From contig JAHHHD010000032.1 in assembly GCA_019359505.1 (NCBI GenBank), forward strand, positions 1-58,976: a DNA stretch of 58,976 nucleotides. Direction: 5' to 3'. Below, one piece after another: positions 1-8,251 of this stretch. The position numbers and the translations under genes were made by a program. Source of the DNA: Drouetiella hepatica Uher 2000/2452 (GTDB lineage: Bacteria; Cyanobacteriota; Cyanobacteriia; Elainellales; Elainellaceae). A model generated the notes under the pieces. It made no database searches and was not told where the DNA came from. It was given only the letters and a program-made list of their open reading frames with translations. The stretch's first letter is position 1. Each line of letters opens with the position of its first letter.

Positions 1-44
1 GCTGTTTTTCAACGGCGGGGAGCGCTTTTTAAATCCTGTTTTTT

Positions 45-79
45 GGTTTTTGTGGCGCGCGGAGCGCGCCACAAAACCC
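45..79. repeat. Hairpin element 1 (GCGCGC tip)
   Basis: Inverted repeat of about 16 bases per arm around a GGA loop, tip GCGCGC-GGA-GCGCGC, with a one-base length difference in the T/A run. It lies in the 243-base gene-free left edge, in which only this and the next hairpin are visible. The tip resembles the other hairpins of the window, but the arms are unique to this copy. Confidence 0.75.
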
Positions 80-144
80 TAGTCTGCGATCATACTGAAA
101 CTCGAATCTTGCATCTGTATATGGCGCGCACCGTACACAGACAT

Positions 145-177
145 GGGTTTCAGGGGCGCGAAGCGCCCCTGAAACCC
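145..177. repeat. Hairpin element 2 (GGGGCGC-GAA tip)
   Basis: Perfect 15-base arms (145-159 and 163-177) around a GAA loop. The tip GGGGCGC-GAA-GCGCCCC is identical to that of the family A copy at 40434-40527, while the outer arm GGGTTTCA is different. It lies downstream of the minus-strand glycosyltransferase, so it could also act as its terminator, although no T-run follows. Confidence 0.8.
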
Positions 178-243
178 GGCAAAGGAGATAGCTGCAAGAT
201 GTAAAGTAGCCCACCTCAAATGAACTCTGGACTGAGACCATGG

Positions 244-1452
244 CTACACATGAACGGGTAGCAGCGGTTGAGGAACGCCTAGCACCTGCTGATACACCTG
301 CTGCCAGTTCTGCTGTTCTACGGAGGGTGCAAGCTGAGTCATCACCTTGTCTCTGGCTGCAAAGCCAAACTGTTGACGCAAGTTAGGATTTTCGATCATT
401 TGACGCAGTGCGATCGCTAGTTCTTTGCTAGAGAATGGATTAATCACTAGACCATTCACCCCATCTTCCAGAATTTCGCCGATCGCATCCACATGGGTTC
501 CCACGATCGCCTTAGCGGCTAACATCGCTTCTAGTAAAGCATTGGGACAACCATCATGAATGGAGGGAATGGTGAAAATATCTATGTGAGGCAGGTAAGC
601 CAGCGCTTCCGCCCGACTGATCTTACCCGTCACGACCAGGCGATCGCCCATGCCGCTCTGCTGTAGCTCCTGCTGCCAGTAATCGGCCTCCTTGCCGACA
701 AAATCTCCCACAAATAGCAGCGTCAAGTCTAGATCCCGCAGCTCTTGGCAGGCATCCAGCAGGTATTCTATGCCTTTTTTGTCGCGGAAACTGCCAACAG
801 AGCCAATGACGGTGCCTTGGAGGCGATCGATCCCGGCTGGAGTAGGCAGATGATCAAACTGGATAGGAGCGATCGAATTCCAGAAGGCGGAGGAGCGCGG
901 CGTAATGCTGGGAACTAGCGTTCTGGCTCGTTTCATCAAGTCGCGGCTGACGAACGTTGTCCAGGCAGAATTTTCCAGCGTCCAGATAATCTGTCCATGC
1001 TGCTGCGGACTGAAAATATGCTTGTGTAAATCGGCTCCCCGAATGCTGTTGATCGCGGGAATGCCATTCTCTCCGGCCAACAGCGTCGTGAGAAATCCCA
1101 TCTCATTGATAAAAAAGGCGTGAAATAGGTCAAACCCATAGCGTCGATGCAGAATGCTCAACTGATCGTATAAATCACTGAGGTAATCCTGCTCCTTGGC
1201 GATCGTCGAGCGAATTGCCGGATAGAGCCGATGCACCGTAATGCCATTTTGGCTGCTCGTCTGATGACCTGCCCGACGATATTCACCGACGATCGCCTTT
1301 TCGCGCTCGGTGCGAAAGATCGCTCGAAATACGGCTACGTGAACTTCGTAGCCCAAGGCAATCAACATTTGGGCGATGCGATGAACCGATTCGCCAACGC
1401 CTCCGACATCGGGTGGAAATTCTAACGTGGTGATGCAAACTTTTAGTTTCAT
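244..1452 (-). CDS. GT4-family glycosyltransferase
   Basis: Predicted retaining GT-B glycosyltransferase that moves a sugar from a nucleotide donor to a polysaccharide or lipid-linked acceptor at the cytoplasmic face of the membrane. The N-terminal half opens with a Rossmann strand and a glycine-rich loop (FPPDVGGVGES). The C-terminal half has the usual GSVGSFRDKKG strand/loop, then the donor-site motif around HDGCPNALLEAML and the GEILEDGVNGL segment. At 402 residues it is a normal length for GT4. It is the promoter-distal gene of the leftward polysaccharide operon, separated from the upstream GT2 gene by a family D hairpin. Donor and acceptor cannot be read from the sequence. Family assignment is strong. 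Confidence 0.9.
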   Translation of the reverse strand: MKLKVCITTLEFPPDVGGVGESVHRIAQMLIALGYEVHVAVFRAIFRTEREKAIVGEYRRAGHQTSSQNGITVHRLYPAIRSTIAKEQDYLSDLYDQLSILHRRYGFDLFHAFFINEMGFLTTLLAGENGIPAINSIRGADLHKHIFSPQQHGQIIWTLENSAWTTFVSRDLMKRARTLVPSITPRSSAFWNSIAPIQFDHLPTPAGIDRLQGTVIGSVGSFRDKKGIEYLLDACQELRDLDLTLLFVGDFVGKEADYWQQELQQSGMGDRLVVTGKISRAEALAYLPHIDIFTIPSIHDGCPNALLEAMLAAKAIVGTHVDAIGEILEDGVNGLVINPFSSKELAIALRQMIENPNLRQQFGFAARDKVMTQLAPSVEQQNWQQVYQQVLGVPQPLLPVHV

Positions 1453-1520
1453 AGGGTTTCTGGGCAGTGAGTGTTTCTGGATAGTGAATTTGTATGTGGA
1501 TTAGGCATTGCTGATTGTAG

Positions 1521-1577
1521 CTATGAAATTTATTTTGGGAGGCGCACTCCGCCCGCCTCCCAAAATAAATTTCATAG
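1521..1577. repeat. Hairpin element, family D, copy 1
   Basis: Perfect 23-base arms (1521-1543 and 1555-1577) around an 11-base loop. The outer arm CTATGAAATTTA and the flank reading GCTTAATCCGG on the minus strand are shared with the copy at 36112-36166 in the opposite orientation. The inner arm differs completely between the two copies, yet is self-complementary in each. Confidence 0.85.
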
Positions 1578-1599
1578 CCGGATTAAGCAGTACCGTGGG

Positions 1600-2718
1600 T
1601 TAGACCCCATGAGTGATCTCTAATTTTGCGACAAGAGAAGCCTTCTGGTTCAGCATCTGCGATCGCTGTTTCTGATAGCGGTAATAGACGTAGCGGTTGA
1701 CCTGTCGTTCCAAAGCAATCAGCAAATTTTCTAGAAAAATGCTGCCTTTGCCAAAGGTAAAGCGCTGCACCAAAGGCTTGATCAGCAGCTCATGTCGCCT
1801 TGCGCCGATTTTCTGATAACGCTTCTTAAAATAGTCGTCTTCAGTCAGCTTCCATTTGTCGCGGATGTGATGCAGGCTAGCAAGATCCCAAGCGTCATTC
1901 CAGCGCAGCATGAAGTAGGGCAAATCAGACCATTCAAAATCAGGGAGTTGTGCGGCTCCAAACCATTCTGTCAAGCCCGTTTTATTGCTGTCTATACCGA
2001 TGGTATCAGTGGTCACTACGGCTTCTCTTTCACTGTAAATTTTGCCACCTGCCTGCGTCACCATGAAACAGAAATCAATATGTTCGCGGGTTGCCAACAT
2101 TCCTTCATCCAGCAGTCCCGTTTTGTCGAACGTTTCCGTTCGCACCAGCATACAGTGGAATTCTACATAGTCTGTTCGCTTGCGATGCAGGCGATCGCTC
2201 ACCTCCGAAACAGCCTTACCCGTTAGGGCAGCGCTTTGGTGGATGTAGCGTCGCGTCTGTTGCTCTTTGACTTCGGTCGTAATGTAGGACTTACCACCCG
2301 CATTATGAATCACCTGATGAACCGGATTGCCGATACAGGTTAGTGGACCAACAACTGCCGCACCTGTTGCTTCAGCGCACTCTACTAGCTTCGTGAGCCA
2401 GCCTCGCTTCACAATCACATCGTTCTCAATGAAGACGACATATTTGTACTCAGTCTTGGCATGATTTAGCACATATTTCAAGCCTACGTTCTTCGCCTGA
2501 GTGGGAGAGACATAGTAGTCTGTGTGCAAAAGCTGAAATTGTCGCTGTTCCGCCTGCTGTTCCAAATACTGACGAATCGGCTTTGGCGTACAGACATCAA
2601 CATAGATTAAATCAAAGGGATAGTCGGTATCGGCATAGATACTTTCGAGCGAGGTTTGCGTACAGCTAAATCGTTCGCGCGGTCCGACAATCAACACCAC
2701 TTTAGGCTGAGTCGTCAT
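1600..2718 (-). CDS. GT2-like glycosyltransferase
   Basis: Predicted GT-A fold glycosyltransferase acting in the cytoplasm. The N-terminal half carries a nucleotide-sugar binding fold with the segment SPTQAKNVGLKYVL and a metal-binding acidic motif in FIENDVIVKRGW, the equivalent of the DxD motif. A later REHIDFCF segment resembles the catalytic-base region. The C-terminal 120 residues are basic and helical with no clear membrane span. Length 372 residues. It sits in the leftward polysaccharide operon between a GT4 gene and the tandem GT-B genes. The upstream gap of about 100 bases is filled by a family C repeat. The sugar specificity is unknown. Confidence 0.82.
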   Translation of the reverse strand: MTTQPKVVLIVGPRERFSCTQTSLESIYADTDYPFDLIYVDVCTPKPIRQYLEQQAEQRQFQLLHTDYYVSPTQAKNVGLKYVLNHAKTEYKYVVFIENDVIVKRGWLTKLVECAEATGAAVVGPLTCIGNPVHQVIHNAGGKSYITTEVKEQQTRRYIHQSAALTGKAVSEVSDRLHRKRTDYVEFHCMLVRTETFDKTGLLDEGMLATREHIDFCFMVTQAGGKIYSEREAVVTTDTIGIDSNKTGLTEWFGAAQLPDFEWSDLPYFMLRWNDAWDLASLHHIRDKWKLTEDDYFKKRYQKIGARRHELLIKPLVQRFTFGKGSIFLENLLIALERQVNRYVYYRYQKQRSQMLNQKASLVAKLEITHGV

Positions 2719-2737
2719 GAGTTTCTCCTGTTCTCTT

Positions 2738-2842
2738 TTACAGCGCTTTGCGCTTGGTTAGGTGCAGGTTATTTTTTAGAAGCCGCGCTCCGCGCGGCTT
2801 CTAAAAAATAACTGTGGTTTACGCAATTAAAAATTGCTGTAA
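2738..2842. repeat. Repeat element family C with central hairpin
   Basis: Element of about 105 bases bounded by TTACAGC and GCTGTAA. Perfect 20-base arms at 2768-2787 and 2793-2812 surround a CTCCG loop. The outer parts match the short copy at 33299-33353, which lacks the hairpin. The hairpin here is flanked by imperfect direct repeats TGCAGGTTA and TGTGGTTTA, where the empty copy has a single TGTGGGTTA. The right end overlaps the 3' end of the glycosyltransferase gene that ends at 2827. Confidence 0.8.
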
Positions 2843-4038
2843 GATTGAGCTACCGCCAATTGACCATACAGTAGAGCTTTGAGCCGAACTGCAGAGCGGT
2901 CTGCCCCCTGTAAATTGAACGAGTGAGGAACAGGCGGCTGTTGCAGAGCGATCTGCACCCTTTGAGCCAAACGGGTGCCGTCAAGATCATCGATCGACAG
3001 CACGCTCAGCACGCCTTTTTCGGCCAGTTTTTCGGCTCTGATCGTTTGCTCTCCAGTCTGTTCTTCAGCAGCGCCCGGAAAGATCAGCGATCGCACTCCG
3101 GTACGGAGAATATTCATCGTGGTGTTGTATCCGCCCAAGCTGATAGAGAGATCGGCTTGTGCCATGTAATCAAGTAAGTGGGGCGTGTACTGACGCAGGG
3201 TCACGTTGGGTCTGTCCTGTGCCGCAGCCTCCAGTCTGGAGGCTTGCTCCTCTGGCATGAATGGCCCGGTAAAGGCATAAATATGGTGGGGAATCTGCTG
3301 CTCTAAAATGACGCTTGCCTGCACCACGGCATTGAGCAAATCGTAACCAAACCGCCCACCGCCCGCGCTAACAACGATCGTGGGAACCTTCTGATGCAGG
3401 GCAGCGTGATCCTCTGGCAAAGGGGACTGTTGGGGCGGTGACTGCGCTACGTAACCCGTGTAGTGAACTTCGCAGGTGAGCCGATCAATCTGAGGAAACT
3501 GTTCATCTAATCGCAGCAATTGCGAATCGCCGTGAACCAAAACGAGATCATAGTAATGATTAATCCATTCACACACTTTGTCATATCGCTTCGCCCAAAA
3601 TTGAGGAGAGCGTGATTGCGTCATGATCAAATCTCTGAGGCTGCAAACCACTTTCACCGAATGGGGTGCAGCTTTAGCCCGCTCCAGCAGCGGCAGCAGT
3701 TCATACTTAAGCTTGTGTTTGCTGAACGGAAAACATTCGGTGATGATGCAATCTGGCTGAAACTGCTCAAAAGCAGCTAACAGCATTTGGCAGCGTATCG
3801 CCTTCACGGTTTCGATCGGCAGGGACGAATCCACTGACTTTAGTTCACCCGCTTCCTCAATGATGGACGGCAAGTGAACAATTTCCAGGTCGGCAGGCAT
3901 TTCAAAGTCGGCGATCGGTATGCCGCCGCTCACAAAGCACACCTGAAACTCTTTCACTAGGCTCCGAATAATCTCAGTGCTTCTCACTAGATGCCCCATA
4001 CCTGCTAGGTACTGGCAATAAAAAAGAATTTTTTTCAT
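2827..4038 (-). CDS. COG4671-like GT-B glycosyltransferase (copy 3 of a tandem set)
   Basis: MurG-like GT-B protein resembling the predicted glycosyltransferases of COG4671. I chose the ATG at 4038, giving 403 residues, because MKKILFYCQYLAGMGHLVRS aligns with the start of the next gene; longer in-frame starts add an unrelated leader. Visible landmarks are the glycine-rich N-terminal loop (GMGHLVRS), a central CSLRDL segment, VHGDSQ, VVSAGGGRFG opening the C-terminal lobe, and DLSISLGGYNTTMN near the donor site. It is clearly paralogous to the gene at 4086-5246. The last codons (YSNF) and the stop are supplied by the family C repeat, so the C-terminus may be shortened or altered. The reaction is unknown; the context is polysaccharide synthesis. 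Confidence 0.82.
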   Translation of the reverse strand: MKKILFYCQYLAGMGHLVRSTEIIRSLVKEFQVCFVSGGIPIADFEMPADLEIVHLPSIIEEAGELKSVDSSLPIETVKAIRCQMLLAAFEQFQPDCIITECFPFSKHKLKYELLPLLERAKAAPHSVKVVCSLRDLIMTQSRSPQFWAKRYDKVCEWINHYYDLVLVHGDSQLLRLDEQFPQIDRLTCEVHYTGYVAQSPPQQSPLPEDHAALHQKVPTIVVSAGGGRFGYDLLNAVVQASVILEQQIPHHIYAFTGPFMPEEQASRLEAAAQDRPNVTLRQYTPHLLDYMAQADLSISLGGYNTTMNILRTGVRSLIFPGAAEEQTGEQTIRAEKLAEKGVLSVLSIDDLDGTRLAQRVQIALQQPPVPHSFNLQGADRSAVRLKALLYGQLAVAQSYSNF

Positions 4039-4085
4039 AGGATGTTCAGTCGATGGGAGATGCTGTCTTACGCGGTTGGGCAAAC

Positions 4086-5246
4086 CTAAACAGCAATTTG
4101 CTGATGCTGAGCGATCGCCTTTACCCAATATGCCGTTGTCTCAACGCCACTTACGTTGAAGCTGGTGGGCGCAGGCGGCTGCTGAAGACAAGCCACAATC
4201 TTTTGGGCAAGGCGTTCCGGCTGAAGTTCTTCGGGTTGAATAACGCTGACAACACCGAGTTCCTGCAACCGCTCAGAACGGATGCGCTGCTCTTGATCAT
4301 CATTTCCAGTAAATGGTAACAGCATTGCCCGCACGCCAGTCGTCAGCACATTCATGGTGGTGTTGTAGCCTGCCATGCTAATGGAAAGATCAGCTTGCCG
4401 CATATAGTGCAGCAACCTGGGCGTGTACCGCTCTACCGTTAGGTTTCGGCGCTGGGCGGCGATCGCCTGGAGCGGCTTGAGCACATCATCCGGGGAAAAA
4501 GGGCCTGTGAACATTTGGATATGATGGGGAATCTGATCTTCCAAGAGCGCACTGGCTTGGGCAACACAATTGAGTAGCTCATGTCCAAACCGTCCACCGC
4601 CGACAGTGGTGAGAATCAGCGGATGGGGCACATGAAAAGCTGGAAGATTCTCAAGGTCTTGCTGCACCACGTAGCCCGTGTAGTGAACCGGGCAGGTGAG
4701 ATCGGCTACGCGGGAAAAGCTGACTTCCAGCGGCATGAACTGCGAATCGCCATGAATCAACAGCAGATCAAAGTAGCGATTCATCAGGGTACAAATCTTT
4801 TCCTCATGGCGATCGCGATCCTGTTTTGTCACCACAATATCGCGCAGGCTGCACACAATCTGAGTTCCAGCTATCTTAGCGGTTTCCAGCAGCGGAATTA
4901 GCTCTGGTGAGAACTTGCGTCTACCAAAGGGGAACAGCTCTACCATGAGAACATCAGGTTGATGGCGATCGAAGACCTCCAACAGCCGTTGTTTTCGCAC
5001 CTCAAACACCGCCTCTAAACTGGTAAAACCACCAGGAATGAGAAGGGATTGAAACTCGGCATCCGTCTTGATCGGCGGCAGGTTAATCACATCAATCTCA
5101 GAGGGAATCTGCAATCCCTCTATCACTTCACCTCCATTGATCAAACAGATTTGAAAGTCAGAAGTCAAGCCCCGCAAAATCTCCAGGCTTCGGATCATAT
5201 GTCCAATTCCCAGGATATGCTGGCAATAAAACATCAAGCGTTTCAT
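4086..5246 (-). CDS. COG4671-like GT-B glycosyltransferase (copy 2)
   Basis: Paralogue of the gene at 2827-4038, 386 residues, sharing the N-terminal FYCQ..GxGHxxRS loop, VCSLRDIVVT, the HGDSQF segment, VHYTGYV, TTVGGGRFG and DLSISMAGYNTTMN. These correspond to the two Rossmann lobes and the donor-binding loop of MurG-like enzymes. The start codon overlaps the stop of the upstream gene by four bases, so the two are probably translationally coupled. A 47-base gap separates it from copy 3. It acts presumably on a lipid-linked or cell-surface polysaccharide intermediate in the cytoplasm. The exact reaction is not known for this family. Confidence 0.85.
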   Translation of the reverse strand: MKRLMFYCQHILGIGHMIRSLEILRGLTSDFQICLINGGEVIEGLQIPSEIDVINLPPIKTDAEFQSLLIPGGFTSLEAVFEVRKQRLLEVFDRHQPDVLMVELFPFGRRKFSPELIPLLETAKIAGTQIVCSLRDIVVTKQDRDRHEEKICTLMNRYFDLLLIHGDSQFMPLEVSFSRVADLTCPVHYTGYVVQQDLENLPAFHVPHPLILTTVGGGRFGHELLNCVAQASALLEDQIPHHIQMFTGPFSPDDVLKPLQAIAAQRRNLTVERYTPRLLHYMRQADLSISMAGYNTTMNVLTTGVRAMLLPFTGNDDQEQRIRSERLQELGVVSVIQPEELQPERLAQKIVACLQQPPAPTSFNVSGVETTAYWVKAIAQHQQIAV

Positions 5247-6484
5247 TTAACAGATACCTCTAGCGTAAATTTAGGAGAATCTAAAGGTGAATAAGCTGAG
5301 ACTGGAGAAGAACCATAGAGGAGTCCAGTCAGAAGCTGAGCAATTCGCGGCAGCGCATTCATCTCTAAACCAGGCTGTAACGGCGTGGAGTGGTTGCAGC
5401 ACAGCTCATCAAACACAGACTCCATGAGCAACTCTGGCGTGAGGCGATCGGGGCAAATGGTTTTGAAGGCACCCAACTGCGCCATGCGCTGCGCTCTAAT
5501 CCACTGTTCCAGCACAGGCTGCGTCCGGGGAATTACGATCGCCTTTTTTCGCAGCGTCAGAATTTCGCCAATGGTGTTGTAGCCCCCCATCGCCACCACC
5601 ACATCCGCTGCATCCATGTAGCTCATCAAATCATCGGTAAATTCTTCAACCCAAATGTCAGGATTGCCCGCCGATCGCTGAAGAATCTCAGTTCGCTGGG
5701 CTACAGACATTTCTGGCCCTGAAATAATTACGCTCTTGAGCTGCCGCTGAGGAAAAGTTGCCAATCCTCTCAGGTAGGTGTCTACCAATCGGTATCCGTC
5801 GCCGCCGCCGCCCGGAGTCACCAACACCAACGACTCGTCAGGTTTGATGCCCAACGTCTGGCGAAGTTGCGATCGCGACTTTAGCCCCCGCTCCCGCAGG
5901 ATATAGCCACAAAAGTGGGTTTTACGAACGAGCGCCTCTGAAAATTGATACTCACGGCACAGATCAAAGACTTCAGGCGTTCCCACGACCCAGGCTTGGT
6001 CATATAGCGTTTCCAGAGTGCGGTAGTAGTCATGCCTCTGCCATTGAGCGATCGTCACTTCAGCACGATCGAGAATATCCCGCAGCAGGAGGACTAGCTT
6101 CGTCTGAGGAAGATGAGCTTTGAGAAATTTTATGGTGCTCTTAAGCTCACCCTGTAAGCCATCAGGCTTTTTGTCTACCAAAAATGCATCGGGCTGGAAG
6201 TTCATCGTCGCTGTCAAAATCAAATCCGATCGCAGCTTTACCGTATCTTCCATCTTGCTGCCAAGATACTTAGCTGACATATCACCTGCTTCATCGCGTC
6301 CCATACAGGGCAGCTTGATATAATCTAATCCAGCTGGCAGCCGTAAGCTGTGTAGCACAGGTGAACCTGAGACGACCAAGATAGAAACCTTAGGAAATAC
6401 TTTCAGAAGATATTGACAGATTGCCAACATTCGACGAATGTTACCCAGCCCAAATGCATCGTGAGAATAAACCATTAATCTCAT
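5243..6484 (-). CDS. COG4671-like GT-B glycosyltransferase (copy 1)
   Basis: 413-residue member of the same family, more diverged than the other two. It starts MRLMVYSHDAFGLGNIRRML, with the N-terminal loop GLGNIRR in place of GxGHxxRS. It keeps VLLLRDIL, VVGTPEVFD, VLVTPGGGGDGYRL at the start of the C-terminal lobe and DVVVAMGGYNTIGEIL at the donor site. It is the second gene of the operon, 66 bases downstream of ugd, and its stop overlaps the next start by four bases. Three tandem members of one poorly characterised family suggest successive sugar additions or divergent acceptor use, which is inference. Confidence 0.85.
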   Translation of the reverse strand: MRLMVYSHDAFGLGNIRRMLAICQYLLKVFPKVSILVVSGSPVLHSLRLPAGLDYIKLPCMGRDEAGDMSAKYLGSKMEDTVKLRSDLILTATMNFQPDAFLVDKKPDGLQGELKSTIKFLKAHLPQTKLVLLLRDILDRAEVTIAQWQRHDYYRTLETLYDQAWVVGTPEVFDLCREYQFSEALVRKTHFCGYILRERGLKSRSQLRQTLGIKPDESLVLVTPGGGGDGYRLVDTYLRGLATFPQRQLKSVIISGPEMSVAQRTEILQRSAGNPDIWVEEFTDDLMSYMDAADVVVAMGGYNTIGEILTLRKKAIVIPRTQPVLEQWIRAQRMAQLGAFKTICPDRLTPELLMESVFDELCCNHSTPLQPGLEMNALPRIAQLLTGLLYGSSPVSAYSPLDSPKFTLEVSVK

Positions 6485-6550
6485 GGGGAAGGCTCCGATG
6501 CGGTTGAATAGAATCGTGAGTGAATACTGTGAGCCATCAAAAGAGAACAG

Positions 6551-7978
6551 CTAAGCGACTTGCACGACCTTGATGTGGGAGGTAGAACGGCTGGGAGACT
6601 GCTTCACGGTCAATGGGCTACTAAACATGGGGCGACCGATGCCAATGTAATAGAATCCAGCCTTGCTGAGGGATTTCGGATCTAAGAAATTTCGTCCATC
6701 AATCATGACCGCTTGCTCCATGCGATCGGCCAGCTTTGCGTAATCGAGCTGCTGAAACTGCTTCCACTCGGTCAAAAGGACTAGGGCATCACAGTCAGTT
6801 GCCAGATCTTCGGGTGTTGCCGTCAGGGTCACCTGATCGGGCAGCGTATGAAATCCAGTGTTGACCTCGGTATACATTGGATCGTAGGCTTTGACTTTCG
6901 CGCCTAGCCGATTGAGTTCTTCAATCAGGTCGATCGCCGGGGCATCGCGTAGATCATCCGTATCAGGCTTGAAGGTAAGACCCAATAGCCCGATCGTTTT
7001 TCCATTGAGGATCTTCAACACCTGCTGAAGTTTTTCCAAGGGCAGCAGCTTTTGCTGGGCGTTTGTCTGGACTGCGGCTTGCAGCAGGGTGGCCTCATAG
7101 CCATAGTCTTGAGCGGTATGTACCAGCGCCGCAACATCCTTGGGAAAGCAGGAGCCGCCCCAGCCGATGCCTGCTTGCAGAAACTTGCTGCCGATGCGAG
7201 AATCTAGCCCGATGCCCTGAGCCACCTGCGTCACATCTGCCCCAACGCGATCGCAGATATTTGCCACTTCGTTAATGAAGCTGATTTTTGTGGCTAAAAA
7301 CGCATTGGCGGCATACTTAATCATCTCCGCCGAAGTCAGATCGGTAACAACAACTGGAACGGGCGGAAGACAGGGGTTTTCAGCAAACTGACGGGCGACA
7401 ATTGGGGCGTAAAGATCTTCCATCTGGGCGATCGCCTGCGGGCTGCTGCTGCCCAGTACGATCCGGTCAGGATTGAAAGTATCATGGATAGCCGAGCCTT
7501 CTCGCAAAAACTCAGGATTGCTCACCACATCAAATTCCACTGCCCCCATCTGCCGCTGAGCCATCTCTTCAAGAATCAGGTGACGCACCCAATCTCCAGA
7601 GCCGATCGGCACGGTCGATTTATTGACCACAACTTTGTAGCCCCCGCTCCAGAATTGCCCGATGCCGCGCGCCACGGCCTCTACATAGCGGGTGTCGCTC
7701 TCGCCGCTGGGCAGAGGCGGTGTGCCAACTGCAATGAACAGCACCTCTCCATGAGCCACGCCTGCGGCTAAATCCGTCGTAAAAGTGAGGCGATCGGCCT
7801 GCATAGCAGTTTGCATTAATGCCGATAGTCCTGGCTCATAAATCGGCGATTCTCCGGACTGCATCAAGCGAACCTTCGCCTCGTTGTTATCGACACAAAT
7901 AACATCATGTCCGCTATGAGCTAAGCAAACCCCAGTCACTAAGCCAACGTATCCCGTTCCAATTACGCAGACTCTCAT
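6551..7978 (-). CDS. ugd: UDP-glucose 6-dehydrogenase
   Basis: Oxidises UDP-glucose to UDP-glucuronate with two NAD+, providing an acidic sugar donor for exopolysaccharide. The N-terminus has the NAD-binding GTGYVG motif. The middle contains the NKSTVPIGSG and SNPEFLREG segments. The catalytic cysteine lies at about residue 277 within GGSCFPKD, followed by the C-terminal UDP-binding domain with GLTFKPDTDDLRDAP. Length 475 residues, with a short basic tail. It is the first gene of the leftward operon of glycosyltransferases and is divergent from a sensor kinase gene. The intergenic region between them holds a perfect palindrome. Identification is strong. Confidence 0.96.
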   Translation of the reverse strand: MRVCVIGTGYVGLVTGVCLAHSGHDVICVDNNEAKVRLMQSGESPIYEPGLSALMQTAMQADRLTFTTDLAAGVAHGEVLFIAVGTPPLPSGESDTRYVEAVARGIGQFWSGGYKVVVNKSTVPIGSGDWVRHLILEEMAQRQMGAVEFDVVSNPEFLREGSAIHDTFNPDRIVLGSSSPQAIAQMEDLYAPIVARQFAENPCLPPVPVVVTDLTSAEMIKYAANAFLATKISFINEVANICDRVGADVTQVAQGIGLDSRIGSKFLQAGIGWGGSCFPKDVAALVHTAQDYGYEATLLQAAVQTNAQQKLLPLEKLQQVLKILNGKTIGLLGLTFKPDTDDLRDAPAIDLIEELNRLGAKVKAYDPMYTEVNTGFHTLPDQVTLTATPEDLATDCDALVLLTEWKQFQQLDYAKLADRMEQAVMIDGRNFLDPKSLSKAGFYYIGIGRPMFSSPLTVKQSPSRSTSHIKVVQVA

Positions 7979-8154
7979 AGAGTTCCTCCAATTATTGCCA
8001 GGGGGTCAAGGGTAGTGGTACTTAGGTAAGGACTACCGGGTCAAGAACGACAAGAACAGTGTCAATCAACCTGCTGCAATAGGCTTTTCACCTGTCCTTG
8101 TTTCATACATTAAGGTGGCTCAATGAAGTAAGCATGAACGATAGATGAGATAAA

Positions 8155-8177
8155 TTTCATGAGAAAATCTCATGAAA
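8155..8177. promoter_or_regulatory. Palindromic operator candidate between ugd and kinase genes
   Basis: Perfect inverted repeat TTTCATGAGA-AAA-TCTCATGAAA in the 273-base divergent spacer, about 75 bases before the plus-strand kinase start. The spacing of the two TTTCAT half-elements is compatible with dimer binding by a transcription factor. No factor can be assigned. The neighbouring OmpR-type regulator is the obvious candidate, by inference. A strong hairpin in the kinase leader is the alternative. Confidence 0.5.
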
Positions 8178-8251
8178 ATCGGGCTTGAAATATAGCCATA
8201 CAGCCATCTACCTTATTTTTCTATTTACCGATGCGATACAATGCACCATGA

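Noticed and set aside
29-241. Open frame on the minus strand at the left edge
   Set aside because: It is built largely from the two hairpin elements (repeated GALRAPQ/GALRAPE words) and has no family features.
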